Assembly: GCF_004339565.1 (NCBI RefSeq) | Contig: NZ_SMFZ01000002.1 | Span: 3,348,001 to 3,412,000 of the forward strand | Length of the DNA stretch: 64,000 nt | From: Pseudonocardia endophytica | GTDB taxonomy: Bacteria; Actinomycetota; Actinomycetes; Mycobacteriales; Pseudonocardiaceae | Direction: 5' to 3' | Program-made: the position numbers and the translations under genes | Shown here: piece after piece, positions 15,843-24,281 of the stretch | Layout: each line of letters starts with the position of its first letter | Numbering within the stretch: position 1 is the stretch's first letter | Notes under the pieces: generated by a model | What the model was told of the DNA's origin: nothing | The model's input: only the letters and a program-made list of their open reading frames with translations | Databases searched by the model: none

Positions 15843-16973
15843 TCACAGGCACGTGTGCAGCGCCGTGAGCAGCGTGGACGCCCGGTCGTCGGCGTCCTCG
15901 GTGCGCAGCTCGCCGGGCAGGAAGGAGAACCCGATCCGGCGCTCCGGCCACGCCCCGTGCCGTCCGCCGCCCGCGCCGCTGTGCCCGAACGCGACCGGCT
16001 CCGGGCCGTACGTGCCGATCGGGTCGGCCAGCTCGAACCCCAGCCCGTAGCGCAACGGGCGGTCGTTGATCGCGTCGACGCCCTCGGCGTGCGTGGTCGT
16101 CGCCCTGGCCAGCGCCGCGGCCGGGACGGGAGAGCGCGCCGGGTCGGCGAGCGCGGCGTAGAGCCGGGCCATCGACGTCGCGCCGGCCACCCCGGCACCG
16201 GCCAGCGCACCGGACCGGTACCAGGCCGGCGTGTTCACCAGCTCGGGATCGCTCAGGGCCCGGTACATCCGGTCGACGGCGGCGCGGCGGTCCGGGTCGC
16301 CGTCGAGGAACGTGGACAGCCGGTAGCCGGGGCACCGGAGGATCCGCGCGGGCGCCGGCGGCGGGGTCCGCAGGAACACCCGCACGCCGGGCACCCGGGC
16401 CACCACCTCCTCGACGACGGCGCGCGGGTCACGTCCGGTGACCCGGCGCAGCAGCTCCGCGACGAGGTGCCCGTAGGTCAGCGCGTGGTAGGCGGTGCGG
16501 GTCCCCGGCTTCCACAGTGGACCCTGCTGGGCCAGTGCGGCAGCCCCGGCGCGGTCGTCCAGATCGGACGCGATCGCGGCCGGTGCGGGGTCCACGGACG
16601 GCAGTCCTGCCGTGTGCGACAGGACCTGCCCCACCGTGACCGACTCCTTCCCGGCCGCCGCGAACTCCGGCCAGTAGCGGGCGACCGGCTCGTCCGGGTC
16701 CAGACCGTGCGGCGCGGGCCCGGCCAGCGCGGCGCACGCCGTCGCGGCCAGACCCTTCGTGCCCGAGAACAGGACGGCGACGGTGTCGGCGTCCCAGCTC
16801 CGACCGTCCGGGCCGGCGCCGGTCGGCCCGGACGGCGCCCGCCCGCCGTACAGCTCGACGAGCGTGTCGCCGCCGCGCACGACCGAGAACGCGCCCGCGG
16901 ACCCGGCCATGACGTCGGCGAACGCGTCGGCCACGGCGCCGAAACCCGGCGCCGTCGAACCCCGCGCGATCAC
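15843..16973 (-). CDS. Serine hydrolase, class C beta-lactamase / family VIII esterase fold
   Basis: A 376-aa cytoplasmic-looking protein (no signal peptide) of the beta-lactamase-related serine hydrolase family. The nucleophile motif SxxK is FSGTKG near residue 70, the second motif is YHALTYG near residue 165, and HSGAGGGRHG near residue 335 replaces the KTG/HTG box. Such proteins are often esterases. Its ATG overlaps the stop of the ABC ATPase gene by 4 bp, making it the last gene of a nine-gene operon for carnitine breakdown and uptake. A role in hydrolysing an imported ester such as an acylcarnitine is a guess from context. Confidence 0.85.
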   Translation of the reverse strand: MIARGSTAPGFGAVADAFADVMAGSAGAFSVVRGGDTLVELYGGRAPSGPTGAGPDGRSWDADTVAVLFSGTKGLAATACAALAGPAPHGLDPDEPVARYWPEFAAAGKESVTVGQVLSHTAGLPSVDPAPAAIASDLDDRAGAAALAQQGPLWKPGTRTAYHALTYGHLVAELLRRVTGRDPRAVVEEVVARVPGVRVFLRTPPPAPARILRCPGYRLSTFLDGDPDRRAAVDRMYRALSDPELVNTPAWYRSGALAGAGVAGATSMARLYAALADPARSPVPAAALARATTTHAEGVDAINDRPLRYGLGFELADPIGTYGPEPVAFGHSGAGGGRHGAWPERRIGFSFLPGELRTEDADDRASTLLTALHTCL

Positions 16974-18538
16974 CGTGACATCGACGGCGTGTGCGCCAGC
17001 AGCTCCCGGGTGTAGGAGTGCCGCGGGTCGGACAGCACGTCGTCGACGGCGCCCTGCTCGACGATCCGGCCGCCCTGCAGCACCGCGATCCGGTCGGCGA
17101 CCTCGCGGGCCAGCGCGATGTTGTGCGTCACGAACAGCATCGCCGTCCCGAGCTCGCGGCGGACCTGCGCCAGCAGCTCCAGGACGGACGCCTGGACGGA
17201 GACGTCCAGAGCCGAGGTGACCTCGTCGCAGACCAGCACGTCCGGCGCCGTCACCAGCGCCCGCGCGATCGCCGCCCGCTGCCGCTCGCCGCCGGACAGG
17301 CCGCCCGGGTACCGGCCGGCGAACGACTCGTCCAGCCGCACCTGGTTCAGCATGTCGATCACGCGCGCCTGCCGGGCGCCGGCGTCCATGTCGGTCAGGT
17401 GCCGCAGCGGCACCTCGAGGGACCCGGCCACCGTGCGCCGCGGGTTGAGTGACGCGAACGGGCTCTGGAACACGTACTGCACGCCGCGCCGCTGGGCCGC
17501 GGTGCGCGGGGTGGACAGCTCCTCACCGCGCAGTGTGACCGTCCCGGCGTCCAGGTCCAGCAGCCCGGACAGGCCGCGGGCCAGCGTCGTCTTCCCGGAT
17601 CCGGACTCGCCGAGCAGCATCAAACACTCGCCGGGCGCGAGCTCCAGATCGACGCCGTCGAGCACGGTCTTCCGCCCGTACCGCTTTCCGGCTCCGCTGA
17701 CCCGGAGCAGCGGGGCGTCCGAGGACGGGAGCTCCGGACGGGACACGGCGCGGTTCAGGTCCGGCACGGCCGCGATCAGGTCGCGCGTGTACGGGTGCTC
17801 CGGCGACCGCAGCACCTGGTCCACCGGTCCGGTCTCCACCACCTCGCCGGAGCGCATCACCGCCACCCGGTCCGCCAGCCCGGCGACGACGGCGAGGTCG
17901 TGGCTGATGTAGACCGCCGCCGTCCGGGAACGGGTCACCAGCTCGCGGACCGTGTCCAGCACCAGGTCCTGGGTGGTCACGTCGAGACCGGTGGTCGGCT
18001 CGTCGAGCACGACGACGTCCGGGCGGCACGCGAACGCGGCCGCGATCCCGACCCGCTGCTGCTGCCCGCCGGAGAGCTGGTGCGGGTACCGCGCCAGGAA
18101 CGCGTCGTCGGTCGGCAGCCCGACGTCGGCGAGCACCTCGCGGGTGCGCTCGCCCGCGCCGGCATCCCGCCCGTGGGCCGAGAGCACCTCGTCGATCTGG
18201 GTGCCGATGCGCAGCAACGGGTTCAGCGACAGCGCCGGGTCCTGCGGCACGTAGCTGATCAGGCGTCCGCGCAGGCCGCGCAGCGTCGCCGCGGGCTCGG
18301 AGAGCAGGTCCGGGCAGGACTCCGTGTGGCCGTCGAACGCGATCGTCCCGCCGGTGCACGTCAGTCCGGCGCGGAAGTGCCCGAGCGCGGCCAGCGCGGC
18401 GGTCGTCTTCCCGGAGCCGGACTCGCCGACCAGAGCCAGGATCTCGCCCGGCGCGACGGCGTAGTCGACGCCGTGCAGCACCTCCCGGCCACCGGTCGTC
18501 GCGACCCGGAGGCCTCGGCAGTCGAGTGTGGACGTCAT
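16970..18538 (-). CDS. ABC transporter, fused double ATP-binding protein (DppD-DppF type)
   Basis: One 522-aa chain with two nucleotide-binding domains. Domain 1 has GESGSGKTTAALAAL, LSGGQQQRVGIAAAFA and VVVLDEPTTGLD. Domain 2 (from ~residue 270) has GESGSGKTTLARGL, LSGGERQRAAIARAL and VLVCDEVTSALD. The glutamate-to-valine context around DEVTSALD is still catalytic. These power import by the two permeases upstream in the oligopeptide/dipeptide/nickel family. ATG at 18538 overlaps the permease stop (ATGA); the longer upstream frame is not used. Confidence 0.92.
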   Translation of the reverse strand: MTSTLDCRGLRVATTGGREVLHGVDYAVAPGEILALVGESGSGKTTAALAALGHFRAGLTCTGGTIAFDGHTESCPDLLSEPAATLRGLRGRLISYVPQDPALSLNPLLRIGTQIDEVLSAHGRDAGAGERTREVLADVGLPTDDAFLARYPHQLSGGQQQRVGIAAAFACRPDVVVLDEPTTGLDVTTQDLVLDTVRELVTRSRTAAVYISHDLAVVAGLADRVAVMRSGEVVETGPVDQVLRSPEHPYTRDLIAAVPDLNRAVSRPELPSSDAPLLRVSGAGKRYGRKTVLDGVDLELAPGECLMLLGESGSGKTTLARGLSGLLDLDAGTVTLRGEELSTPRTAAQRRGVQYVFQSPFASLNPRRTVAGSLEVPLRHLTDMDAGARQARVIDMLNQVRLDESFAGRYPGGLSGGERQRAAIARALVTAPDVLVCDEVTSALDVSVQASVLELLAQVRRELGTAMLFVTHNIALAREVADRIAVLQGGRIVEQGAVDDVLSDPRHSYTRELLAHTPSMSR

Positions 18539-19377
18539 GCCACGGCCTCCCCTGTCGTGTCGGCGGACTCGCGGGCGATCGCGTCGGTGATCATGTTGGT
18601 GCCGACGGTCAGCACCGCGATCGCGATCACCGGCAGCAGCACGCCCCACGGCGCGACGATCAGTGCGATCCGGTTCTCGTTGATCTGCAGGCCCCAGTCC
18701 GCCGCGGGGGGCTGCACGCCGAGCCCGAGGAACGACAGCGACGCGACGTAGCCGATCGAGTACGTCAGCCGCAGGCCCACCTCGACCATCAGCGGTCCCG
18801 TGATGTTCGGCAGCACCTCGGTGGCGAGGACCCGCCGTCGCGGTACGCCGTACATCCGGGCGGCCAGCACGTAGTCCTGACCGGCCACCGCCAGCGTCGC
18901 CTGCCGCGCGACCCGCGCCACCCGAGGGATGTGCGTGATGCCGATGACCAGTACCAGCAGCAGTCCCGACGAGCCGAGCACGGCGACCGCGAGCAGCGCG
19001 AGCACGAGCTGCGGGAACGACAGCAGCACGTCACCGCCACGCATGACGATCGAGTCGAGACGTCCGCCGGAGTAGCCGGCGAGCATGCCGAACACGGCGC
19101 CGCCGACGACGCCGATCGCCGTGGCGGCCAGCGCGTACAGCAGCACCGGACCGCCTCCCGCGAGGAAGCGGGTGAGCACGTCGCGGCCGAGGTCGTCGGT
19201 GCCCGCGACGCCGTCCGCGCGGAACGGGCGTCCGGCGAAGTCGTCGACGCCGAATCCGGTCAGCAGCGGGCCGAGCACCGGCCCGAGCACCGCGATCACG
19301 ACGACGACGAGCGTCAGCACGGCCCCGATCCGCGCCTGGCGACGGCGGGCGGTGCGGGCGAGAAGACCGTTCCTCAT
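18535..19377 (-). CDS. ABC transporter permease (DppC type)
   Basis: A 280-aa inner-membrane permease with about six transmembrane helices and the cytoplasmic EAA-like loop QDYVLAARMYGVPRRRVLATEVLPNITGP that contacts the ATPase. Early residues GTDDLGRDVLTRFLAG are the DppC/OppC signature. ATG at 19377 overlaps the DppB-type stop; the stop overlaps the ATPase start, both by 4 bp. It pairs with the adjacent DppB-type permease to form the importer channel. Confidence 0.92.
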   Translation of the reverse strand: MRNGLLARTARRRQARIGAVLTLVVVVIAVLGPVLGPLLTGFGVDDFAGRPFRADGVAGTDDLGRDVLTRFLAGGGPVLLYALAATAIGVVGGAVFGMLAGYSGGRLDSIVMRGGDVLLSFPQLVLALLAVAVLGSSGLLLVLVIGITHIPRVARVARQATLAVAGQDYVLAARMYGVPRRRVLATEVLPNITGPLMVEVGLRLTYSIGYVASLSFLGLGVQPPAADWGLQINENRIALIVAPWGVLLPVIAIAVLTVGTNMITDAIARESADTTGEAVA

Positions 19378-20372
19378 CGGGCACCCCCGGTCCGGATACG
19401 CGGGTCGGCCAGCATCCCGGCCACGTCCGCGGCGAGGTTCACCAGCACGTAGAACGCCGCGATGATCATCGTGATGGCCTGCACGACCTCGACGTCCCGG
19501 TTCGCGACGGCGTCGATCAGCGCCTGCCCGATCCCCGGATAGCGGAACAGGAACTCGACGACCACGACGCCGCCGGCGAGCCACGCCAGCTGCAGCGCGA
19601 CCACCTGGGCGACGGGGCCGATCGTGTGCGGCACGGCATGTCGCAGGAGCACCGTGCGTTCCGGCAGGCCCTTGAGCCGGGCCATCTCGACGAACCCGGC
19701 GTCCAGCGCCTCGGACAAGGTCGCCCTGGTCATCCGGATCACGTACGGGATCACGACGAGCGCGAGCGTCAGCACCGGCAGCACGAGCTGCTCGGGCCGT
19801 GTCCACACCGGTTCGCCGGGCCGCGCGATCGTCACCGACGGCAGCACCCGGAAGACCGACGTGGACAGCAGCACGACGAGCAGCACACCGATCACGAACT
19901 CGGGCAGCGCCGCCAGCACGAGGCTGATCCCGGAGAGCACGGAGTCCGTGCGGGTGCCGCGCCGGACGGCGGCCCACGTGCCGAGCGCGAACGCGATCGG
20001 CGTGCTGATCACCGCGGTGATCACGAGCAGCAGCCCGGACGCGCCGAGCCGTCCGGCGAGCAGGTCGGACACCGGGCCCTGGGTGGCCGCGGAGTAGCCG
20101 AGGTCGCCGGTGAGCACGCCGCCGAGCCAGTCGAGGTAGCGCTCCCAGACCGGGCGGTCGAGGCCGAGCTGCTGGGTCAGGGCCGCCACCCGCTCCGGGG
20201 TGGCCTGCGGCCCGAGGATCGCGCGGGCCGGGTCGCCGGGCAGCAGCAGCGTCGCGCCGAACACCAGCAGCGACACCACGAACAGCACGAGCACGCTGAC
20301 CAGCAGGCGCTTGCCGATCATGCGCACGAGCGGGGAGGAGGTCCGGTCTGCAGTGACGGACACGGCGGTCAT
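19374..20372 (-). CDS. ABC transporter permease (DppB type)
   Basis: A 332-aa permease with the DppB N-terminus (KRLLVSVLVLFVVSLLVFGATLLLPGDPA), the usual PGDPAR...LGLDRPVWERYLDWLGGVLTGDLG region, and the loop EMARLKGLPERTVLLRHAVPHTIGP. Helices near the end include LAWLAGGVVVVEFLFRYPGIG. ATG at 20372 overlaps the substrate-binding gene stop by 4 bp. It forms the heterodimeric channel with the downstream permease. Confidence 0.92.
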   Translation of the reverse strand: MTAVSVTADRTSSPLVRMIGKRLLVSVLVLFVVSLLVFGATLLLPGDPARAILGPQATPERVAALTQQLGLDRPVWERYLDWLGGVLTGDLGYSAATQGPVSDLLAGRLGASGLLLVITAVISTPIAFALGTWAAVRRGTRTDSVLSGISLVLAALPEFVIGVLLVVLLSTSVFRVLPSVTIARPGEPVWTRPEQLVLPVLTLALVVIPYVIRMTRATLSEALDAGFVEMARLKGLPERTVLLRHAVPHTIGPVAQVVALQLAWLAGGVVVVEFLFRYPGIGQALIDAVANRDVEVVQAITMIIAAFYVLVNLAADVAGMLADPRIRTGGAR

Positions 20373-21928
20373 GACGCCACCCACGCCTTCCGGAACTCGT
20401 AGCCGGACAGGGAGAGCCCGGTCCGGTTCGGCACCAGGCCGCCCACATAGGACTGCACGGCGTCCACCTGGTCCGGGAAGCCCCAGATCAGGTAGCCGCC
20501 GCGCTCGTACTCGATCTGCTGGGCCTGGCGCACCAGCGCGGCCCGGCGCCCGGCGTCCACCTCGGACCGGGCGCGACGGACGAGCGCCACGTACTGCGGG
20601 TCGGTCCAGTGCGTCTCGTTGAACGGCGCCTCCGGCATCGACGAGTTCGCCGCCTGCGGGAGGTAGTTGCGCGTGTACCAGAACGACTGGGCGAACTCCC
20701 AGCTCAGGTACTGGTCGGAGAAGAACGTCGACGTGTCGACCCGGCGCAGGCCGATCTCGACGCCGGCCGCCCTCGCCTGCGTCGCGAACACCTGCGCGAC
20801 CTCGACGGCGCCGGCCTGGATCGGGGACGTGACGAGCTCCAGCTGGAGCCGGGGCCTGCCCGCGGCGGCCAGCAGGTCCCGGGCGCGCCCGATGTCCTGC
20901 TCGCGGGTCGGGGACAGGAAGTCCGGGTCGAACCGGCCGTAGACGTCGGCGGCCGGCGCGCCCTGCCCGGACAGCACCTGGTTGATCATCTCGGGACGCC
21001 CGGCGATCAGCCGCAGCGCCTGGCGGACGCGCACGTCGTCGAACGGGGGAGCGTCGACCCGCATCGTGATCGGCAGCCACGACCCGGTCTGGGACGTGAG
21101 CAGCCGCACCGAGTCGTAGGCGCCGACGACCTCGGTCAGCGACAGCGGCACCTGGTCGATCGCGTCGACCTGACCGGAGAGCAGCGCGTTGATCCGCGCG
21201 TCGTCGTCCGCGAAGTTGATCAGCTCGAGGCGGTCGACCCACGGCTGGTCCGGACGCCAGTAGCCGTCGTGGCGCACGAACGCGCTCTGCTGCCCCGCGG
21301 TGAACGACTCGAACCGGAACGCCCCGGTGCCGACCGGGCGGTCGACGTCGAAGTCAGCGGGGACGATGCCGTTGGAGTACTCGGCGAGGTACTGGTCGAA
21401 CACCGGTGACGGCTCGGAGAGCACGAACCGGACCTGCCGGTCACCGGCCGGGACGACCTCGCGCAGCATCGACAGCCCGGACGCGCCGGACTTCGGGTCC
21501 TTCGGGTCGGTGATCCGCCGGAACGTGGCGACGACGTCGTCCGGGGTGACCGGGCGGCCGTCGTGGAAGACGATCCCGCGGCGCAGCGTCGCGGTCCAGC
21601 TCCGAGCGCCGGGGTCGGGTCGCACGGACTCGGCGACGGCCGGCTGCAGCGTGTAGGCGTCGTCCCAGTGCACCAGCGGTTCGTAGAGCGAGAGCGTGCG
21701 GGCGATGTCCGGGTTGGTGGCGGGGGAGTGCGGGTCCAGCGTGTCCGAGCTGCCGCCGCCGGTCACACCCACCCGCAGCACTCCGCCGCGGCGGGGCGGT
21801 CCGGCGTCGCGGGCTCCGGCGGGTGCGCCGCACCCGGCCAGCAACGCCGCTCCGGCGAGCCCGGCCACACTGCCGAGCAGGCGTCTCCGGCTCAGCGTGA
21901 GCCGGGCGCCCGCCGTCGGGCTGATCAT
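20369..21928 (-). CDS. ABC transporter substrate-binding lipoprotein (SBP family 5)
   Basis: A 519-aa extracytoplasmic binding protein of the peptide/nickel family. The N-terminus has LSRRRLLGSVAGLAGAALLAGCG, which combines a twin-arginine motif with a lipobox, so it is probably Tat-exported and lipid-anchored. Mature motifs include LYEPLVHWD, WTATLRRGIVFHDGRPVTPDDVVATFRRI and PVGTGAFRFESF. In Pseudomonas the carnitine genes work with CaiX, an OpuAC-type binding protein; here a peptide-type system is in the same operon instead. The ligand could be carnitine, an acyl-carnitine or an unrelated cation. Confidence 0.92.
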   Translation of the reverse strand: MISPTAGARLTLSRRRLLGSVAGLAGAALLAGCGAPAGARDAGPPRRGGVLRVGVTGGGSSDTLDPHSPATNPDIARTLSLYEPLVHWDDAYTLQPAVAESVRPDPGARSWTATLRRGIVFHDGRPVTPDDVVATFRRITDPKDPKSGASGLSMLREVVPAGDRQVRFVLSEPSPVFDQYLAEYSNGIVPADFDVDRPVGTGAFRFESFTAGQQSAFVRHDGYWRPDQPWVDRLELINFADDDARINALLSGQVDAIDQVPLSLTEVVGAYDSVRLLTSQTGSWLPITMRVDAPPFDDVRVRQALRLIAGRPEMINQVLSGQGAPAADVYGRFDPDFLSPTREQDIGRARDLLAAAGRPRLQLELVTSPIQAGAVEVAQVFATQARAAGVEIGLRRVDTSTFFSDQYLSWEFAQSFWYTRNYLPQAANSSMPEAPFNETHWTDPQYVALVRRARSEVDAGRRAALVRQAQQIEYERGGYLIWGFPDQVDAVQSYVGGLVPNRTGLSLSGYEFRKAWVAS

Positions 21929-21977
21929 GAGAAGGGTCTCCTCGCGCAGGGCCCCGGTCCCCCGGGGCGTGGGTGGG

Positions 21978-22445
21978 TCAGGTCGTGGACCGGCGCACCA
22001 CCCCGATCGCCCGGACGGCCCGGCCCGCGTGCTCCGGCTCGGCGTCGTCCGGCGACGCGAACGCGTCCAGCTCGGCAGCGACGGACTCCGGGAACGGGCA
22101 CGCCCCGTCCGGTCCGACGTGCAGCGTCATCAGCTCCTCGGTCGCCGCGAGACGGCCGCCGGAGTACAGCTCGTGCCAGATCCGCAGCCGCTTGGCGTCC
22201 CGGCCGAGCACGCGTGTCGTGACCTCGAGCAACGCGCCCGGACCGATCTCGTGCAGGTACCGGACGTGCGCCTCGACGGTGTAGAGCGAGCACCCGGTCG
22301 CCGAGCGGTACCCGGCGTCCATGCCGGTGCGCTCCATCAGCTCGGTCGTCGCGTCGCCGAACACGAGCACGTAGTACGGCTCGGACAGGTGGCCGTTGTA
22401 GTCGATCCACTCGTCGCGGACGGTGTCCGTGTGCAGGACGGTCAT
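21978..22445 (-). CDS. cdhC: Hotdog thioesterase, probable betainyl-CoA thioesterase
   Basis: A 155-aa single hotdog-fold protein of the 4-hydroxybenzoyl-CoA thioesterase type (EWIDYNGHLSEPYYVLVFGDATTELM near the start, with the Asp/Asn-Gly-His active-site region). In the bacterial L-carnitine pathway CdhC releases glycine betaine from betainyl-CoA. Its ATG overlaps the stop of the carnitine dehydrogenase by 4 bp and the BKACE enzyme lies just before, reproducing the cdhA/B/C set. Function rests on this grouping; a generic acyl-CoA thioesterase is the alternative. Confidence 0.75.
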   Translation of the reverse strand: MTVLHTDTVRDEWIDYNGHLSEPYYVLVFGDATTELMERTGMDAGYRSATGCSLYTVEAHVRYLHEIGPGALLEVTTRVLGRDAKRLRIWHELYSGGRLAATEELMTLHVGPDGACPFPESVAAELDAFASPDDAEPEHAGRAVRAIGVVRRSTT

Positions 22446-23395
22446 GCCCGCCCCCGGGCCGCGGCGACGGCGCGCCGGACGGCGATCACGGCGCGGTCCC
22501 GCTCGGCCACCAGGTCGGCCATCGGCCGCCCGCCTGCGCTGACGTCGGCACCGGCGACCATGTCGTCGCGCAGCTCGGACGTCAGCTCCGGCGCGTCCAG
22601 GCGGGTCCACGGCGCCTTCAGCGACGGTCCGAAGTGGTCCAGCATGTGGGCCATGCCGCCCTCCCCGCCGGCCAGGTGGAACGTCAGGCACGGGCCGTGC
22701 ACCGGCCAGCGCAGGCCGGGGCCGTCGGTGATCGAGCGGTCGATCTGCTCCGGCGTCGCCTCCCCGGCGGCGACCATGTGCAACGCCTCCCGCCAGATCG
22801 CCTCCTGGAGCCGGTTCGCGATGAACCCGGGCAGCTCCCGGTCCATCTCGATCACCGACTTGCCGAGGTGCCGGTAGAACGCCGCGGCCCGCTCCGTCGC
22901 CCAGGGGGCCGTCTCCGTGCCGCCGACCACCTCGACGAGCGGGATCAGGTAGGGCGGGTTGAACGGGTGCCCGACGACCAGGCGCGACGGGTCGGCGGCC
23001 GCGGTCGCCATGTCCGACATCGGGAATCCCGAGGTCGACGACGCGACGACGACGCCCGGTCCGGCCGCGGCGGCGAGCTCGGCGAGCAGGGAGCGCTTCA
23101 GCTCCAGGTCCTCCGGCGCGCTCTCCTGCACGAACCCGGAGCCCGCGACGGCGTCGGCCGCCGTCGGGAGGGTCTCGATCGCGCCGGGGTCGGCGCCGTC
23201 GGCCAGACCGAGGTCGGTGAGCGCGGGCCACGCCGCGTCGACGATGCGGCGCAACCGGTCCGCGGCGTCCGGGGCCGGGTCCCACGCCCGCACGCGCAGG
23301 CCGCGGGACAGGAAGTAGGCGGCCCAGCCGCCGCCGATCACACCGGCGCCGATGCAGGCGACGGTGCGGATGTCCGCGACACCGCTGTCAGACAC
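22442..23395 (-). CDS. cdhA: L-carnitine 3-dehydrogenase (3-hydroxyacyl-CoA dehydrogenase family)
   Basis: A 317-aa NAD-dependent dehydrogenase, oxidising L-carnitine to 3-dehydrocarnitine. The Rossmann motif is CIGAGVIGGGWAAYFLSRG near residue 15; FVQESAPEDLELK and VVGHPFNPPYLIPLVEVVGG follow, then the C-terminal helical domain (GFIANRLQEAIWREALHMV, RSITDGPGLRWPVHGPCLTFHLAGG). The GLRW..HGP region is typical of carnitine dehydrogenases rather than FadB-type enzymes. GTG start overlaps the BKACE gene by 8 bp. Coupled to the next gene through ATGA. Confidence 0.82.
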   Translation of the reverse strand: MSDSGVADIRTVACIGAGVIGGGWAAYFLSRGLRVRAWDPAPDAADRLRRIVDAAWPALTDLGLADGADPGAIETLPTAADAVAGSGFVQESAPEDLELKRSLLAELAAAAGPGVVVASSTSGFPMSDMATAAADPSRLVVGHPFNPPYLIPLVEVVGGTETAPWATERAAAFYRHLGKSVIEMDRELPGFIANRLQEAIWREALHMVAAGEATPEQIDRSITDGPGLRWPVHGPCLTFHLAGGEGGMAHMLDHFGPSLKAPWTRLDAPELTSELRDDMVAGADVSAGGRPMADLVAERDRAVIAVRRAVAAARGRA

Positions 23396-24281
23396 CGGCC
23401 CGCTCCTTCAGCCCGAGGATCTGCCGGGCCCGGTCCGGCGTGGCCACCTGCGCGCCGAGGCCCTGGACGACGTCCACCGCGCGTTCGACGAGCTGGGCGT
23501 TCGTCGCCTGCACGCCGCGCGAGAGGTAGAGGTTGTCCTCCAGCCCGACGCGCACGTGGCCGCCGAGCAGCGCCGACTGCACGGCCCACGGCATCTGGTC
23601 GCGACCGATCGCGAACGACGCGAACTGCGACCCCTCGGGGAGCATGGCGACCATCGCCGCCAGCAGGCCGGTGTCCACCGGCGCGCCGTACGGGATGCCC
23701 ATGCACAGCTGGAACAGCGGCGGAGCGTCGATCAGGCCCTCGGCCACCATCGTCGAGGCGAACCAGAGCTGGCCGGTGTCGAAGATCTCCAGCTCCGGCT
23801 TCACACCGAGCTCCTGGATCCGCCTCGCGCCGGTGCGGAGCATGTCCGGTGTGGACACGTAGATCTGGTTGCCCTCGCCGAAGTTCAGCGAGCCGCAGTC
23901 CAGCGTGCAGATGTCCGGCAGCAGCTCCTCGACGTGCGGCAGCCGCTCGAGGGCGTTCACCAGGTCGGTGCCGTCGACCGGCTTGAGCGGGTCCTCGGCG
24001 TCGATCACCAGGTCGCCGCCCATGCCCGCGGTCAGGTTCAGGACCACGTCCACGCCCGCGTCGCGGATGCGCGTCACGGTCTCCCGGTAGAGCTCGACGG
24101 CGCGCGAGCCCTGCCCGGTCTCGGGGTCGCGCACGTGGATGTGCACGACGGCGGCGCCCGCGCGGGCGGCGGCGATCGCGTCGTCGGCGATCGCGGCCGG
24201 GGTGACGGGCACGTGCGGGCTCTTGCCCACCGTGTCCCCGGCCCCGGTCACCGCGCAGGTGATGATCACGTCACGGTTCAT
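23388..24281 (-). CDS. cdhB: BKACE-family beta-keto acid cleavage enzyme (3-dehydrocarnitine cleavage)
   Basis: A 297-aa DUF849/BKACE enzyme. These zinc enzymes condense a beta-keto acid with acetyl-CoA, giving acetoacetate and a new CoA ester; with dehydrocarnitine the products are betainyl-CoA and acetoacetate. Zinc ligands are in AAVVHIHVRDPETG near residue 48; LNLTAGMGG, CTLDCGSLNFG and GGHVRVGLEDNLYLSRG are family motifs. ATG at 24281 overlaps the regulator stop by 4 bp. The neighbours CdhA and CdhC fix the likely substrate, although BKACE enzymes are diverse. Confidence 0.83.
   Translation of the reverse strand: MNRDVIITCAVTGAGDTVGKSPHVPVTPAAIADDAIAAARAGAAVVHIHVRDPETGQGSRAVELYRETVTRIRDAGVDVVLNLTAGMGGDLVIDAEDPLKPVDGTDLVNALERLPHVEELLPDICTLDCGSLNFGEGNQIYVSTPDMLRTGARRIQELGVKPELEIFDTGQLWFASTMVAEGLIDAPPLFQLCMGIPYGAPVDTGLLAAMVAMLPEGSQFASFAIGRDQMPWAVQSALLGGHVRVGLEDNLYLSRGVQATNAQLVERAVDVVQGLGAQVATPDRARQILGLKERAGV

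Noticed and set aside
16500..16973. Signal peptide on the serine hydrolase (secreted beta-lactamase)
   Set aside because: The N-terminus MIARGSTAPGFGAVADAFADV has no hydrophobic core; a cytoplasmic location is more likely.
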